DNA of 64,000 bases, from the NCBI RefSeq assembly GCF_031454155.1, contig NZ_JAVDQG010000005.1, forward strand, positions 186,001-250,000, read 5' to 3'. Positions 63,893 through 64,000 of the stretch are shown piece by piece (the stretch's first letter is position 1; the number at the start of each line of letters is the position of its first letter). The position numbers were made by a program, and so were the translations under genes. The notes beneath the pieces are model-generated. The model was not told the DNA's origin, ran no database searches, and saw nothing but the letters and a program-made list of their open reading frames with translations. The stretch comes from Desmospora profundinema. Its GTDB lineage: Bacteria > Bacillota > Bacilli > Thermoactinomycetales > DSM-45169.

Positions 63893-64000
63893 CTATTCCA
63901 ACACCTTTCCCATACACAATTTCCCAGTATCTGTCCGTCGAATTTCGTGTTTAATGTGGATTTGCCGGGGTTGTTCCGAACTCACCAAAATGTTATTTAA
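63893..64000 (-). CDS. C-terminal end of an acyl-adenylating enzyme (cut by window edge)
   Basis: The last 36 codons of an ORF entering from beyond 64000 read ...HIKHEIRRTDTGKLCMGKVLE-stop. The pattern RRTDTGK is the A10 catalytic-Lys motif of acyl-CoA ligases and adenylation domains. Its stop is 4 nt before the next start, so it is the upstream member of this operon. The rest of the protein is outside the window. Confidence 0.7.
   Translation of the reverse strand, partial: LNNILVSSEQPRQIHIKHEIRRTDTGKLCMGKVLE

Overview
The window comes from a spore-forming Bacillota chromosome of moderately high GC. The core gene order matches the Bacillus subtilis blocks pheT-pheS-rRNA methylase-sspI, ilv-leu, and polA-mutM-ytaF-coaE-gapB-nrdR-dnaB-dnaI-ytxC-thrS-infC-rpmI-rplT. 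Spore genes (sspI, ytxC, ytaF, a YjcZ-like peptide) confirm a sporulator. Several accessory genes have actinobacterial flavour (DUF6230/DUF6114-like pair, SCP2 protein, many acyl-CoA enzymes), which suggests Thermoactinomycetaceae. That family placement is inference. No CRISPR array, prophage, intact insertion sequence or rRNA gene was seen.

Layout. 1-3.7 kb: T-box-controlled pheS-pheT, a SpoU-type rRNA methylase and a Ktr-type potassium regulator. 3.8-9.2 kb: sspI, M42 peptidase, Hsp20, YjcZ-like peptide, TPP-riboswitch thiD-thiE, a DJ-1/PfpI protein and a decayed MFS transporter. 9.4-19.1 kb: a lipid-metabolism region with two acyl-CoA ligases, an SCP2 protein, two acyl-CoA dehydrogenases, three envelope proteins of unknown function and a TetR regulator with matching palindromes at its own promoter and at the dehydrogenase promoter. 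19.3-28.2 kb: branched-chain amino acid genes ilvD and ilvB-ilvN-ilvC-leuA-leuB, the latter behind a tandem ykkC-class (probably ppGpp) riboswitch and Leu T-box. 28.4-31.7 kb: a BASS transporter and a marR-MFS drug-efflux pair. 32-51 kb: the conserved translation/replication/repair block (rplT, rpmI, infC, thrS, ytxC, SNase, ydjM-like, three tRNAs, dnaI, dnaB, nrdR, an LPNTA surface protein, gapB, a lytic transglycosylase, coaE, ytaF, mutM, polA). 50.8-55.3 kb: a large UPF0182 membrane protein, an EamA transporter and a TPR protein.

55.4-64 kb (to the window edge): an AT-richer, tightly packed minus-strand operon that looks horizontally acquired. In transcription order it encodes the C-terminus of an acyl-adenylating enzyme, a PaaK-type adenylating enzyme, an amidase-signature hydrolase, an MFS exporter, a FabG-like reductase, an Sfp-type phosphopantetheinyl transferase, a carboxylate-amine ligase of ATP-grasp type and an MIO aromatic amino acid lyase/aminomutase. 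I read it as one end of a natural-product cluster that activates an aromatic or beta-amino-acid building block, loads it on a carrier protein outside the window, and uses an amide ligase/amidase pair plus an exporter. This is the strongest candidate for an undescribed system here.

Other notable signals: a roughly 207-bp repeat present four times in intergenic regions (18.2, 31.7, 46.6 and 50.6 kb); a predicted exported protein ending in an HPr-like domain that lacks the phosphorylation residues; and an SDR gene reduced to its nucleotide-binding start while keeping translational coupling.
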